DNA from: Halocaridina rubra
Taxonomy: Eukaryota > Arthropoda > Malacostraca > Decapoda > Atyidae
DNA: 64,000 nucleotides
Assembly: GCA_037179515.1 (NCBI GenBank)
Contig: JAXCGZ010019121.1
Coordinates: 33,146 to 97,145 of the forward strand
Reading direction: 5' to 3'
The translations under genes and the position numbers were made by a program. Under the pieces are notes generated by a model that searched no databases, was not told the DNA's origin, and saw only the letters and a program-made list of their open reading frames with translations. The first letter of the stretch is position 1. The number at the start of each line of letters is the position of its first letter. This document shows, one piece after another, positions 40,161 to 50,298 of this stretch.

Positions 40161-43100
40161 ATGCACTTGGCCCATGCTGTAGAAATAAGGCCAGAAAGGG
40201 CCACTGAGGATAATGACGAGGAACCTATGTACAAACTTGCCAATGTGGAACTCACCGAATGGGGTAATCCGCAGGTGATCCCAAAATGTCTAGGAACTAT
40301 AAATGGTGTGGAAGTTGAGATAGACCTCGACACAGGGGCCAATGGCATATTTGTTGACGAGAGATTCGTCAGGGATGGAGATTATACCGGCGAAGTCATT
40401 CGTGTGCGGGTTGCTGAAGGAACACCCGAAATACGACGCTGCTGTGTCATTAACCTGGATTGCAAATACTACAAGGGAAAAGCCCCAGCTGTGGCAATGA
40501 TTGGGCTTATGTACCCTGTCTTGATGGGTCGCGCACTGAACGTAGTTCCTACTTTCCAGGCCGACCTCTACCATAAGGACATTTCTCGTTATAACTTCCC
40601 TCGGGGGAAGTCACATGAAGCCATTTCAACAGCAACTCCTGGCCTCGATGCCAAGAATTTGGACGATTCTCCGACTGACTCCGTTGAGTCTGCTGCAGTC
40701 AGTACACATAATGTGAAACGCGGAGGGTTTCCCCCTCCTTTACCAGATGATGCACCTCTAGAGCCATTGAAGTCCCGTCCAGACTTTGCCAAATTGCAGC
40801 AGGACTGCCCCAGCCTCAAATGCTGGATGAAGCAGGCCACTGAGGGAAGGACCTTCACGGTGAGAGGAGGAGGCCAGATCACTTACGTCCTTGAAGATGG
40901 AGTACTTCGTAGGCATGTGACTAAAGATGGCCACACCTTTAAACAGTTGGTGGTGCCCGCTTCGTTGCGCCGCCAGGCTATGTATGTGGCACACCATTTA
41001 CCTCTGAGTGGACACAGAGGAAAAGCAAAAAATCGGCACGTCCTTCAGAAGGCTTTTGCATGGCCAAACATGTACGCCGAGGTAGACAGATATGTAGGCT
41101 CCTGCCCTGTCTGTCAATCCACCTCAACGGCTCCGGTACCGAAAGTTCCCATGGGGATAACTAAGCTCTCAACGGAGCCATTTTCCAAGGTCGCTATTGA
41201 CATATTAGGTCCTATTAATCCAGCTTCGTCCACGGGGAAACAGTTCCTCCTGGTATATGTCGACCTGGCAAAAAGGTACCCAGATGCAGTGCCAATGTCT
41301 TCTATCACAACTGAAGCAGTTGCTCATGCTCTATTTGAAATCTGCTCCAGGGTTGGCTTTCCTGAGCAGGTCACTTCTGACATTGGAAGTCAGTTTACAA
41401 GTAGGCACTTTGAGGCTTTCTGTAGCCTTTTAGAAATGAAGCACATTCGTACGAGTGTCTATCATGCCCAATCAAATGGAGCATGCGAACGCTATAACGA
41501 GACATCGAAGCGATGTTTGCGCAAGCTAGTGATAGATATACCTAGGCAGTGGGACAAGTACGTCCCTGCTGCACTTTTCTCCTTCAGAGACACGCCCCAC
41601 GACACTACTGGATACTCGCCTTTCGAGCTGATTTATGGTCATAAGGTCAGAGGCCCAGTGGAATTCTTGGCAGAATGTTGGGATTCACCTACCATCGAAG
41701 ATGACGATAGGGACGTCCATGAGTATATTTTGAAGTTTTCGTCTCACCTCAAAAAGGCTTGGAATACTGCACAATTAGCCATTAAGGGTCACCAGCAGAC
41801 TGCCAAGCTCCTCTTTGACAAGCGTGCGCGGCGTCGTGCTCTGAAACCCGGAGATCGAGCTCTGTTACTTCTTCCAACAGATACCCGCAAGGCTAATGCT
41901 ATGCTGGAAAGGACCGTACACTGTGGTACACCGGGTGACCCCTGACAATTATTTGCTAAATGTTGATGGCAATAACCGGAAATACCACATTAACCAGCTG
42001 AAGCTTTATTGTGAGGACCCAGAGGCCAAAGGGATCCTGCGCTGGCACTCTCAGCAAACCCTATAGATGCCCTCAGCATCAACAGAACCTCCGAGGCTGC
42101 AGCAACACAGGTGCTCTATTATAGCCACCCCTTACCTCCTATATTGGAATACTCCACCCTTGCAGTGGAGACAGACTTACGGGAGTGGAGTTTTTCGGAA
42201 GAAGCCCCTCTAGCTGCAGCCACCGCCCTTGCAATTGAAGACATAAGCTTAGCTTTTGATGATGGTAAGGATCCTGCCATTCCAACACACCGAAAGGAAA
42301 GTGTGAGTAATTGCATTATTAACTCCAGACTGCAACCGAGTCAACGGGAACAGCTGAACAAGCTATTAGAGGAATATGAGAACGTCTTCAACGACCTCCC
42401 AGGCATTACCGCTACCCTTGAGCATCATGTCAGATTGACTGACCCAGAACCATTTCGGCATTCCTATGGTCTTCCCCACCAGCTGTCCTTACGGCTGAAG
42501 GAAGATCTTGACACTTGGGTCCGCCTCGGAATAGTTGAAAAGAGCATTTTGCCTTGGTGTTCGCTGTTACTGGCAGTGCGTAAGCGAGATGGCAGTCACA
42601 GGTTCTGCCTTGACTGTCGTAAGCTTAACTCCCATACCATCTTTGATGGAGAGCCCATTGCTGACGCCGAGCATATTTTCTCATTGCTTTCCCAAGCCCA
42701 TTACCTGTCCAAGTTGGATCTGGCCAGTGGATTTTGGCAAGTCCCACTGAGCGAGACTACCAAGCCTCTTACAGCCTTTTCCACAAGATATGGTCTATAC
42801 CAGTTCAGGGTCATGCCTTTTGGTATGGTAAATGCCCCTGGCTGCTTCAGCAGACTCATGAGGATAGTACTACAGGATCTCGACAATGTTTCATGCTTTA
42901 TAGACGACATCCTGGTGCATTTTCAGGATTGGTCATCGCACCTCGAGACTCTCCGCAGAGTTCTTACTCATCTGAACCAGCATGGACTTCATTTAAAGCC
43001 TTCCAAATGTGAGATTGGTTTCACACAATTGCAGTATCTCGGCCACGTGGTTGGAGAAGGAGTTATGTCCCCTTTACATGACAGGGTACAAGCCATTAAG

Positions 43101-43766
43101 GATATGGAGAAACCTGCCACTGTCACTCAACTGAGATCATTCCTGGGTAGTGTCGGCTACTACCAACGGTTCATTCCACACTTTAATACTATCGCTGCCC
43201 CTTTGCAGCAAATGACCTCCTCAAAGCTAGGTAAAACCTCCCCTGTCCACTGGACAGATGAAGCGGAGAGAGCATTTTTCAAGCTCCGAGAAGCATTGGC
43301 GGGTGAGCCAGTATTACCACTGGTAAACCCTAATTTTCCATTTATCTTGCAGTCCGACGCCTCAGACGAAGGTCTGGGTGCCGTGCTCTTGCAAGCCCGA
43401 TCAGACAACTCAGCAGAAGTAGCTCCAGTGCGATATGCAAGCCGCAGGCTTCGCCCTGCAGAGCGAAATTACTCCACCGTGGAGAAGGAAGCTCTAGCTG
43501 CATATTGAGCCATAAAGAAATTTGAAGTCCATCTGTATGGCCAACATTTTACACTGAGAACCGACCACCGACCTCTCCTATATTTATAGACTGCAGACAA
43601 GCTAAATCCTCGCCTGAAAGGGTGGGCACTTTACCTAAATCTTTTCAAATTCACTGCCCAACATGTTCCTGGCAAGGACAATGACCTTGCTGATCTACTA
43701 ACTCGACGGTCGTTACCCTCAAATGAGGAAGCTGGTGCTGTTAGCCTAAATTTGACTAGTCGGTAA
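40161..43766 (+). pseudogene. Gmr1-type pol: protease, integrase, reverse transcriptase, RNase H
   Basis: Protease active site DLDTGANGIFV at ~40325. Integrase: zinc ligands HHLPLSGH and CPVC (about 40990-41113), catalytic Asp at 41199 (AIDILGPI), Asp at 41379 (TSDIGSQF), Glu at 41487 (GACERYN), spacings 59 and 35. A frameshift near 41890 puts the GPY/F motif (KGPYTVV, 41908-41928) in another frame, with a stop at ~42065. RT (same frame as integrase): LDLASGFWQVPL, FGMVNAPGCFSRLM, CFIDDILVHF (Asp pair at 42903-42908), YLGHVVGEGV, FLGSVGYYQRFIP. RNase H: FILQSDASDEGLGAVLLQ, with an in-frame TGA at 43506 and a TAG at ~43587, then HVPGKDNDLADLLTR. End TAA 43764-43766. Confidence 0.93.
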
Positions 43767-44403
43767 AGATTACTTCTCTAATGTGTTGTTTATTTTTTAT
43801 GTTTATCTTTTATGTCTTTAATACTGTACTGTATGTGTTTATTTTAGCGTACAAACATTATTCCTAATGGAAGACAAAAAAGATGAAGAATATTTCTTTG
43901 ATCGTAGTTTTATATTTCCCTTTGTGGGACTCTGAAATCCAGAACATGGCGGAAACATTTTAGTTTAGTGTTGAATAGCTGAAACTGTTTTAAATCCAGT
44001 CGCCAATGTTAATGACGACTTGGTTCATATTTTACATATGTGTATACTGTATTTTTTTTTGTATATTATATTATTGCCTTCTTGCATGTGAAGCATTCTT
44101 AAACTTAAATGTTGATATTCACTGATATCCATTGTGATTTAATTTTCTTGAAATTTGAATTTGATCACATTTCTTTTATGTTTTGCATGTCATTTAATGT
44201 TTTGTTTATAAGACTTGTTCACTTTTCCTAATAGTATGATATGTTCCAGTGGTGGATCCCATTCTTATTGTTCATTTGTTCTTTTCCATGAAAAGGATAT
44301 CTCATCCCTCATAATAACACTGAAGTCACTGTAACTTCCTCTGTTCTTTTTTCGCCTTCTGTAGTAGAATTTTGCTAAATCAATATTCTCTAGAAAGGGC
44401 CTT
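43767..44403 (+). other. 3' untranslated region of Gmr1-type copy 1 with polypurine tract
   Basis: AT-rich, no open frame of note. AGAAAGGGCC (44392-44401) just before the LTR is the probable polypurine tract. Confidence 0.6.
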
Positions 44404-44616
44404 TGTGACAGAGTGTTTTGCTCAAAGTCACCAGAGGCTGTTAGATGCCTTATTAATTAATTTTGTAACTTAATTGTCATTTTTCTAAAAAAAAAAAATA
44501 ATTCCCACTTCTTGACTTTTGCAGATTATGATTATTTGCAACTTATATTTTAGCTTATAGCTAATTCTAAATATACCTTATTTACTCTTCTTGTACGTGT
44601 AGAAGTATAGTCCCGA

Positions 44617-44651
44617 TATAAAGGCTGCTCCTACTTTTTCACATCTTCAGT
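44617..44651 (+). promoter_or_regulatory. Core promoter in the 3' LTR of copy 1
   Basis: TATAAA at 44617-44622 (GATATAAAGGC) and an arthropod-type initiator TCAGT at 44647-44651, with A at 44649, 32 bp after the TATA start. The same TATA (CCCGATATAAAGGCTG) is at 53170-53175 in LTR 3. This puts U3 at ~245 bp and the rest of the LTR in R/U5. Confidence 0.6.
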
Positions 44652-45157
44652 AAACTCACCAGATACGTTTTGTTTACAATTTTCTTATTATAAAAATTGT
44701 TCTTGCTAATGGTTTTGTTATAAATTTTGACCTTGCTGTTATGTCATTAGCCTGTCTAGATATATATCAGTAGCTTCTTTATTATTTGAGTACTTAAATT
44801 CCGTCTCCTACGAGCAAAGAACGTTCTAGAGATTGTTTACCAGTAACCTAACTTTCCATTATTATTCTCGTTTTATTTTATTTGCTTCCACTTGTTGCAC
44901 CTAAAAATACTGTCTCTCCCTTGCATCTCTGCTATAATTGCCCGCCAGGGACCACCACTAAAGTAGTTCTTAAATGTTATCAGAGCCAGTTTCTGCTCTG
45001 AAAATATATCCTGCAGATGACGTCACCAGGAGGGACAATGAAGCCTCCTCTTTTGGCGCCCAAACACCGCAGAGGCAACATCTCGCCTGAGCAGTCTAAG
45101 TTTATTTCAAACCTTATTTACGTGGCATCTTCACAGGAATTCATTTGGCACAACAAG

Positions 45158-46154
45158 GTGAGGGATAGTGTATGGTAAAGCTCGTGGGTCAAGCAAATTG
45201 GTTTTTCGAGAATTAGTAACATTCGTTACTGGCTAAATCCTACGAATTTTTTCTCAAATTCCATTCCCACACAAATGAAATTTTGTAGATTACCTAACTG
45301 GAATCTCACTTGCCAAAGTTAATTCCTTAACCTGGAAATTACAGCTGATATACATTGCTAAGAAGTTTCTTTTCATTGAATGTGATAAACGAAAATCTCA
45401 TCCTCTGAAGACTGGTTATGAGCCCGTTAAAATCTATCCCTTTTTCCTAATAAATTCTAATTTCATTTCACCTCTTTCTATCATTGTAAATAAAGTGTTT
45501 TACATAAAAAAAAACTCGTCAATAAAGCTCTTTGCTATATAAATTGCAAATAATTAATCATTTAACTAAAGTGTTTTATGCTATAAACTGCAAATAATTA
45601 AAAGGTAATTTTACCCTGTTGGCTTTGCAAATATTTCCTGTTAACCACAATCTAATGAACGCATACTGTATTTATCTTGCTAATACTTCATATGTTGAGG
45701 ATAAAGTGTTTTGAGTTATAAGTTGCAAATACTTCAAAAGGTGGTTTTGCACCATTTTTTTTCATTGCAAACAGTTCTTGATAACCAAAAGTGAATTAAT
45801 ACTGTATTAATCTCGTATATTGTTCCTTTATCCTAAATAGAGTGTTTTACCATATTAATTGCAAATCAGTAATAAGCATTGCAACTTTTGTGGTTGCCCT
45901 CAAATTAAGGAATACATACAGTACTGTATTTGTTTGCTTATTCTTCATTTATTGTGAATAAATTGTTTTCCTTTAATACCAGGAAAGAATTAATGGTTTT
46001 GTATGCTATTATGGTAGCATAAATATATCTGGTTAGCTGTGACTAACCAATATATTTCATTCTGTAGAATAACATTGGAAACTCATTATATATGTGCTCA
46101 TGCTTTCAGTTTCCCATTCTTAACAGTGTGTCATTTTTCTTTCTGAAATTGCAG
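45158..46154 (+). other. Putative intron in the LTR of copy 1 (997 bp, GT-AG)
   Basis: Begins AAG|GTGAGGG and ends TTCTTTCTGAAATTGCAG|TG, both good splice consensus sequences. LTR 3 (52959-54099) joins exactly these two edges (53748/53749), and LTR 2 retains the segment (48823-49954). Since the transcription start is upstream, this would be a 5' UTR intron. Confidence 0.85.
45488..46010 (+). repeat. ~131-bp diverged tandem repeats inside the LTR intron of copy 1
   Basis: Units each contain TAAAGTGTTTT followed ~12 bp on by TGCAAATA: starts at about 45495, 45565, 45703, 45838 and 45957. LTR 2 has the same units with one more (starts about 49147, 49224, 49357, 49487, 49618, 49752). The 135-bp length difference between the two introns equals one unit. 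Confidence 0.75.
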
Positions 46155-46515
46155 TGTCCTGTATTCTACTCTGCCTGTGTGACAGAGGTAATCGTCGAGT
46201 TGAGGCCAAAGTCTTGGCATACGTCCGTGGTGTCGGGAAACGAAATCGTGCTCACCACCTCCGGGATTCGAGGCAGCATTTCATAAAATTTAATTTGAGA
46301 AATTTTGTTCAATTTTTTTAATGCCATTACATTTCAAAAATTAAAAGAAAGTTGAATTCTGAGTTTCATTTAACCGAGTTATGGTATTAAGTGTGGGGTG
46401 TCCAAGTGTAAATATCTGTCCTGTCTGTTTGTGAGCTCTTAACCGAGCTCAGTACTTTGAGTCCCCTTAGTAAAACAGAATCTTAACAACACTCTACCAT
46501 CCCCAACCCCCAACA

Positions 46516-47386
46516 CCAAGCCCTAATTCTCTCTGACTCTAAAGGCCCCTTACAGGCCATCAAGAAGCCACTTCTCAGAGACAATGTACATATCTACACC
46601 ACCATTCTCAGCCACTACCACAGGATGACCAGCCTTGGAAAAACCATCACTCTTGCCTGGATTCCCAGCCACGTCGGCATCAAGGGAAATGAGGAAGCCA
46701 ATCAAGCCGCCAAACAAGCCACTCTCAGAGCAGAAATCCAAATATCTCTGTCTCCTGGGATTCAACAGATAAAAAGTAAAGCCACCAAGTCACTCCTTAA
46801 CGCCTTAATAACTAAACACAACCTGTGCACAGACATTGGCTCCTCCTCCACCTGGTGGTACAAAGCCACCACTGATCTTCAGCGAATCACCCTGCCTAAG
46901 AACCTTCGACGAAGCACGGCGGTCAATGTGTACCGTCTGAGACTCGGGTGCAAGTGCACCTGGCGAATAGTGGAGGATATCATCAGGGAATGTACCTTTT
47001 GCCAGGTAGCCCCACCACATCCACTGCTCCATTACATCCTCGAATGTGGTTCCTTTTCAGAAATTCGATGGAAAACTGGTGCCCCCGCAACATGCAGCGA
47101 AGATCCAAATGCCCTTCATGTTGCTAGATCCATAATCAGACTAGCAACAAGCAACTACATGAACAGTCTACTAAATATCATCAGTCAATACCCTCCACCA
47201 AGATAACCATGTAATAACTCTCTCTTACCCCCAAAACAGGAATTCATTTAAATTGTTTGATGTAAGCTAATAATCCTCAACTGAACACTTATGCTTTCCA
47301 TTATCTTTACAGTTTTGCACAACCTCACCTGCGAGCCACAAGGGAAGGTCCGCTCACCCTCAAGGGAGAACATCAAAGAAAAAAAA
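46516..47386 (+). mobile_element. R-LINE-1, 3' part
   Basis: Begins CCAAGCCCTAATTCTC, matching R-LINE-2 at ~21206, and ends in a poly-A run followed by CR1-F. It carries the RNase H C-terminal half, Cys/His tail and 3' UTR. Confidence 0.88.
46525..47206 (+). pseudogene. R-LINE-1 RNase H end and Cys/His tail
   Basis: First AAC-CAA codons then PSHVGIKGNEEANQAAKQAT (the catalytic Asp loop, with the usual ADQA changed to ANQA). A further open stretch holds CKCTWRIVEDIIRECTFCQV and HPLLHYILECGSFSEI, a Cys/His-rich tail typical of RNase H LINEs, then LATSNYMNSLLNIISQ to stop 47204-47206. The 5' half of RNase H was lost with the deletion at 37191/46516. Confidence 0.85.
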
Positions 47387-47605
47387 GTAAGAAAACTTCT
47401 TTGCAGGATGTAAGGAAGTACATTTTAGTGTAAGAGTAGTTGATAATTGGCATTCGCTAGGCGAGGAGGTAGTTAATACTAACTCAATCCATAGTTTTAA
47501 GGACAAGAATGATAAGTATAACTAAGTACAAAATGGAACCGATCAGGAGACGGGTAGTTACTAGCTTGGGGCTCTTTCCCGTAAACAATTAGGTCATTAT
47601 ACACA
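47387..47605 (+). mobile_element. CR1-like LINE copy F, part 3 (3' end)
   Basis: GTAAGAAAACTTCTTTGCAG onward continues 33610-33613. It contains the C-terminal codons, the ACGGGTAG...TTTCCCGT stem and a degenerate tail (ACAATTAGGTCATTAT). Copy G follows directly. Confidence 0.85.
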
Positions 47606-48031
47606 GTATAGGAGAAGTAAAGGAGGCTGTAGGATGTAGGAGGAGTTGCTGTTTGTAGACTGAAGCAAAATATCAAGGAATTGGAGACACTGGTAAAAAA
47701 CATGGATGATAAAAGTTTAAATATCAATAGAGAAATGTAAGAGAATGAAACACTTACAAAAGAAATAAAATTTTTGGAGCAAGCAAATAAAGTATACGGA
47801 CAAGAGAGAAAATAACTAGAAAAACGAATAATGAAGCTGGAAGGGGAAAAGAGTGAACAAGAAACCAGAATTTTTACACAAGAAGATAACTACTAACAGC
47901 TGAATGACAACCTGAATGAATTAAACGTTAGTTCACTGCTCTCATCTGAGAGAGACAAGATTGCAGCTTGGAATGTTCAGATAAACGAAAACATCTAACA
48001 GTTTAGGAAAGAGTTTCAGGAGATGAATATG
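47606..48031 (+). mobile_element. CR1-like LINE copy G, part 1 (ORF1 5' part)
   Basis: ORF1 coiled-coil coding sequence in the same order as copies C and J, with several stops. It ends ATATG (48027-48031), the left target duplication of the solo LTR, and continues at 50299 (ATACGGAACATG). Confidence 0.85.
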
Positions 48032-50298
48032 TGTGACAGAGTGCTTTGCTGAAAGTCACCAGACACTGTACTTGATGCTTTATTAGTTATGTAGTTAACT
48101 AGTAACTGTCTTTTCTCTTCTTACAAAAAAAAAAAATCTCACTCCTTGCATTTTCCAGATTATGATTATTTGCAATTTATATTTTAGAATATCTTGCTTG
48201 AAATCCTTGTACATATAGAAAGCATGATCTCCGTACAAAATCTCCCTTCTAATTCTGTTTTCTGCTCTTTCTTTTTTCTCATGAACGAGGCCATAGATAT
48301 GTTGTTTATGCAATTTTCTTATTATAAAATTGCTTTTGCTGATAAATTTTGTTATATTTTAAACTGCTCTTGCTGATAATGTAGTTATAAATTTGATCCT
48401 GCTGATATGTCATTAGTGTGTCTAGATAAATTTCAGTAGCTTCTCTATTATTTGAATATTTAAAATTCCGTTTCCTGAACTCAAAGAACATTCCAGAGAT
48501 TGTTTGCCAGTAACCTATTTTGCCCATACTATTTCTCGTTTTTTTTATTTGCTTCTTAAAATACTGTCTCTCCCTTGTATCTCTGCCATAATTGCCTGCA
48601 AGGGACCACCACTACAGTAGCCCTGGAATATTATATGAACAAATTACTGCTCTGAATATATATACTACAGGGGGCAAAATGATGACTTCACCAGGAAGGA
48701 TACTTGATCACTCTCATTTGACTGCCAAACATTCCAGAGGCAAGATGTCTCTTCAGCAGTCCCGCTTACTTCAAACTTTTTTTATGTGGCATCTTCACAG
48801 GTATTCTTCTGGCACAAAGAAGGTGAGAGATAGTGTATGGTAAAGCTCGTTGGGCAAGCAAATTGGGAATTCGAGAAACTGGTTAAATTCGTTACTGGCC
48901 AAATCCTTTACTTGTCAAATCCTAAGTAAATTTTTTCAGTTCTATTCCCATTACCTAACTGGAATCGCATTTGCTAATTTTAATTCCTTGACATGGTAAT
49001 TACCACCGATATACATTGATAAGAAATTTTTTTCATTGAGGGTGCCAAAGTAAAATCTTGTCCTCAGAAGATTGTTCATTACCAATTAGAAATCTATCCC
49101 TTCTCCTAACGAATTCTAATTTCACTTCACCTTTTTTTATAATCGTAAATAAAGTGTTTTACGTCATGACTCGTAAATAAACTTTTTTTTTGCTATAAAT
49201 TGCAAATAAATAGTAATTTCAATAAAGTGTTTTACGCTATAAACTGCAAAAAGTTAAAGTAATTTTGCCCTGTTGGTATTGCAAATGTTTCTTGCTAAAC
49301 GTAATTTAATGAATACATACTGTATTTATCTTGCTGATATTTTATATATCGGGTATAAAGTGTTTTGAGTTATAAGTTGCAAATACTTCAGTAGTTGGTT
49401 TTGCCCTTTTGGCATTGCAAATATTTCTTTGTAAGCAAAATTGAATGAATACATATTTATCTCGTATATTGTTATTTTATCGTAAATAAAGTGTTTTACC
49501 ATATAAACTGCAAATAACTAATAAGTAATATTGCCCTATTGGCATTGCAAACGTTTATGGTTACCCACAACTTAAGGACTACATACTGATTTGTCTCGCA
49601 TATTCTTATTTTATCATGAATAAAGTGTTTTACCATATAAATTGCAAATAATTAATAGGTAATTTTGCTCCTATTGGCATTGCAAACGTTTATGGTTACC
49701 CGCAATTTAAGGACTACATACTGTATTTGTCTCGCTTAGTCTTCATTTATTGTGAATAAATTGTTTTACGCTAATGCTGGCAAATAATTAATGGTTTTAT
49801 ATGCTCTTACGGTAGCGTAAATATTTCTGGTTAGCTGTGACTAACCAATATAATTTCATCCAGTGGCATTATATTAGAAACTCATTATTTGTGTGCTCGT
49901 GCCATCAGTTTTCCTATTATTAATGGTGTGTCGTTTCTATTTCTACAATTGCAGTGTCCTTTATTTTACTCTGGCTTTGTGACAATAGTGATCGTCGGGT
50001 TGAGGCCAAAATCTTTGCATCCATCTGGGGTGCCGGGCGAAATCATACTCACCACCTCCGGGATTCGAGGCAGCATGCCATAAATTTAAATTTTAAATTT
50101 GTTCAAGCCCTAAAAAAATTTACTTCACTTTTTTAATGTGTCATTGCATTTCCAGAATTAAACGAAAGTTGAATTCTGAGATTCATTTAACTGAGCAGTG
50201 GTATGAGGATTTGTCCTGTCTGTTTGTGAGCTCTTACACCAAGTTCAGTACCTTCAGTCCCCTTAGTAAAACAGAAACTTAACAACAACCTCTCCACA
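48032..50298 (+). mobile_element. Solo LTR of the Gmr1-type gypsy (2267 bp)
   Basis: TGTGACAGAGTGCTTTGCTG to CTCTCCACA, flanked by ATATG and ATACG (5 bp, one mismatch), with CR1-G reading through. No internal sequence: it results from LTR-LTR recombination. It contains the intron (48823-49954, AAG|GTGAGAG...TTGCAG|TG) with six ~131-bp units. The TATA box is degraded (CCGTACAAAA). Confidence 0.92.

Larger units (their letters stand above)
37192..46515 (+). mobile_element. Gmr1-type Ty3/gypsy element, copy 1 (5' LTR deleted)
   Basis: Order: CCCCCAACA remnant of the 5' LTR (37192-37200), PBS, ~1.8-kb leader with a giant inverted repeat, gag, protease, integrase, RT, RNase H, 3' UTR, PPT, 2112-bp 3' LTR. 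Integrase precedes RT, the Copia order, but the RT and the GPY/F motif are of Ty3/gypsy type. This combination defines the Gmr1 group. The 5' LTR and ~850 bp of flanking LINE were lost in one deletion, so no target duplication can be checked on the left. Confidence 0.9.
44404..46515 (+). repeat. 3' LTR of Gmr1-type copy 1 (2112 bp)
   Basis: TGTGACAGAGTGTTTTGCTC to CCCCCAACA, where CCCCCAACA also precedes the PBS at 37192-37200. Aligns with 48032-50298 and 52959-54099. It contains a TATA box, an initiator-like TCAGT, exon-like flanks and a 997-bp GT-AG segment. Unusually long for gypsy. Confidence 0.93.

Noticed and set aside
46092..46286. Small ORF at the end of the LTR
   Set aside because: Crosses the intron acceptor at 46154 and is not open in the spliced LTR arrangement; no family match.
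37192..46515. The PBS-Lys element as an endogenous retrovirus
   Set aside because: No envelope ORF between RNase H and the 3' LTR (43767-44403 is short and non-coding), and the integrase-before-RT order is not retroviral.
44404..50298. Tandem repeats in the LTR as a CRISPR-like array
   Set aside because: Units are ~131 bp, diverged and contiguous; there are no short identical repeats with unique spacers, and the sequence is eukaryotic.
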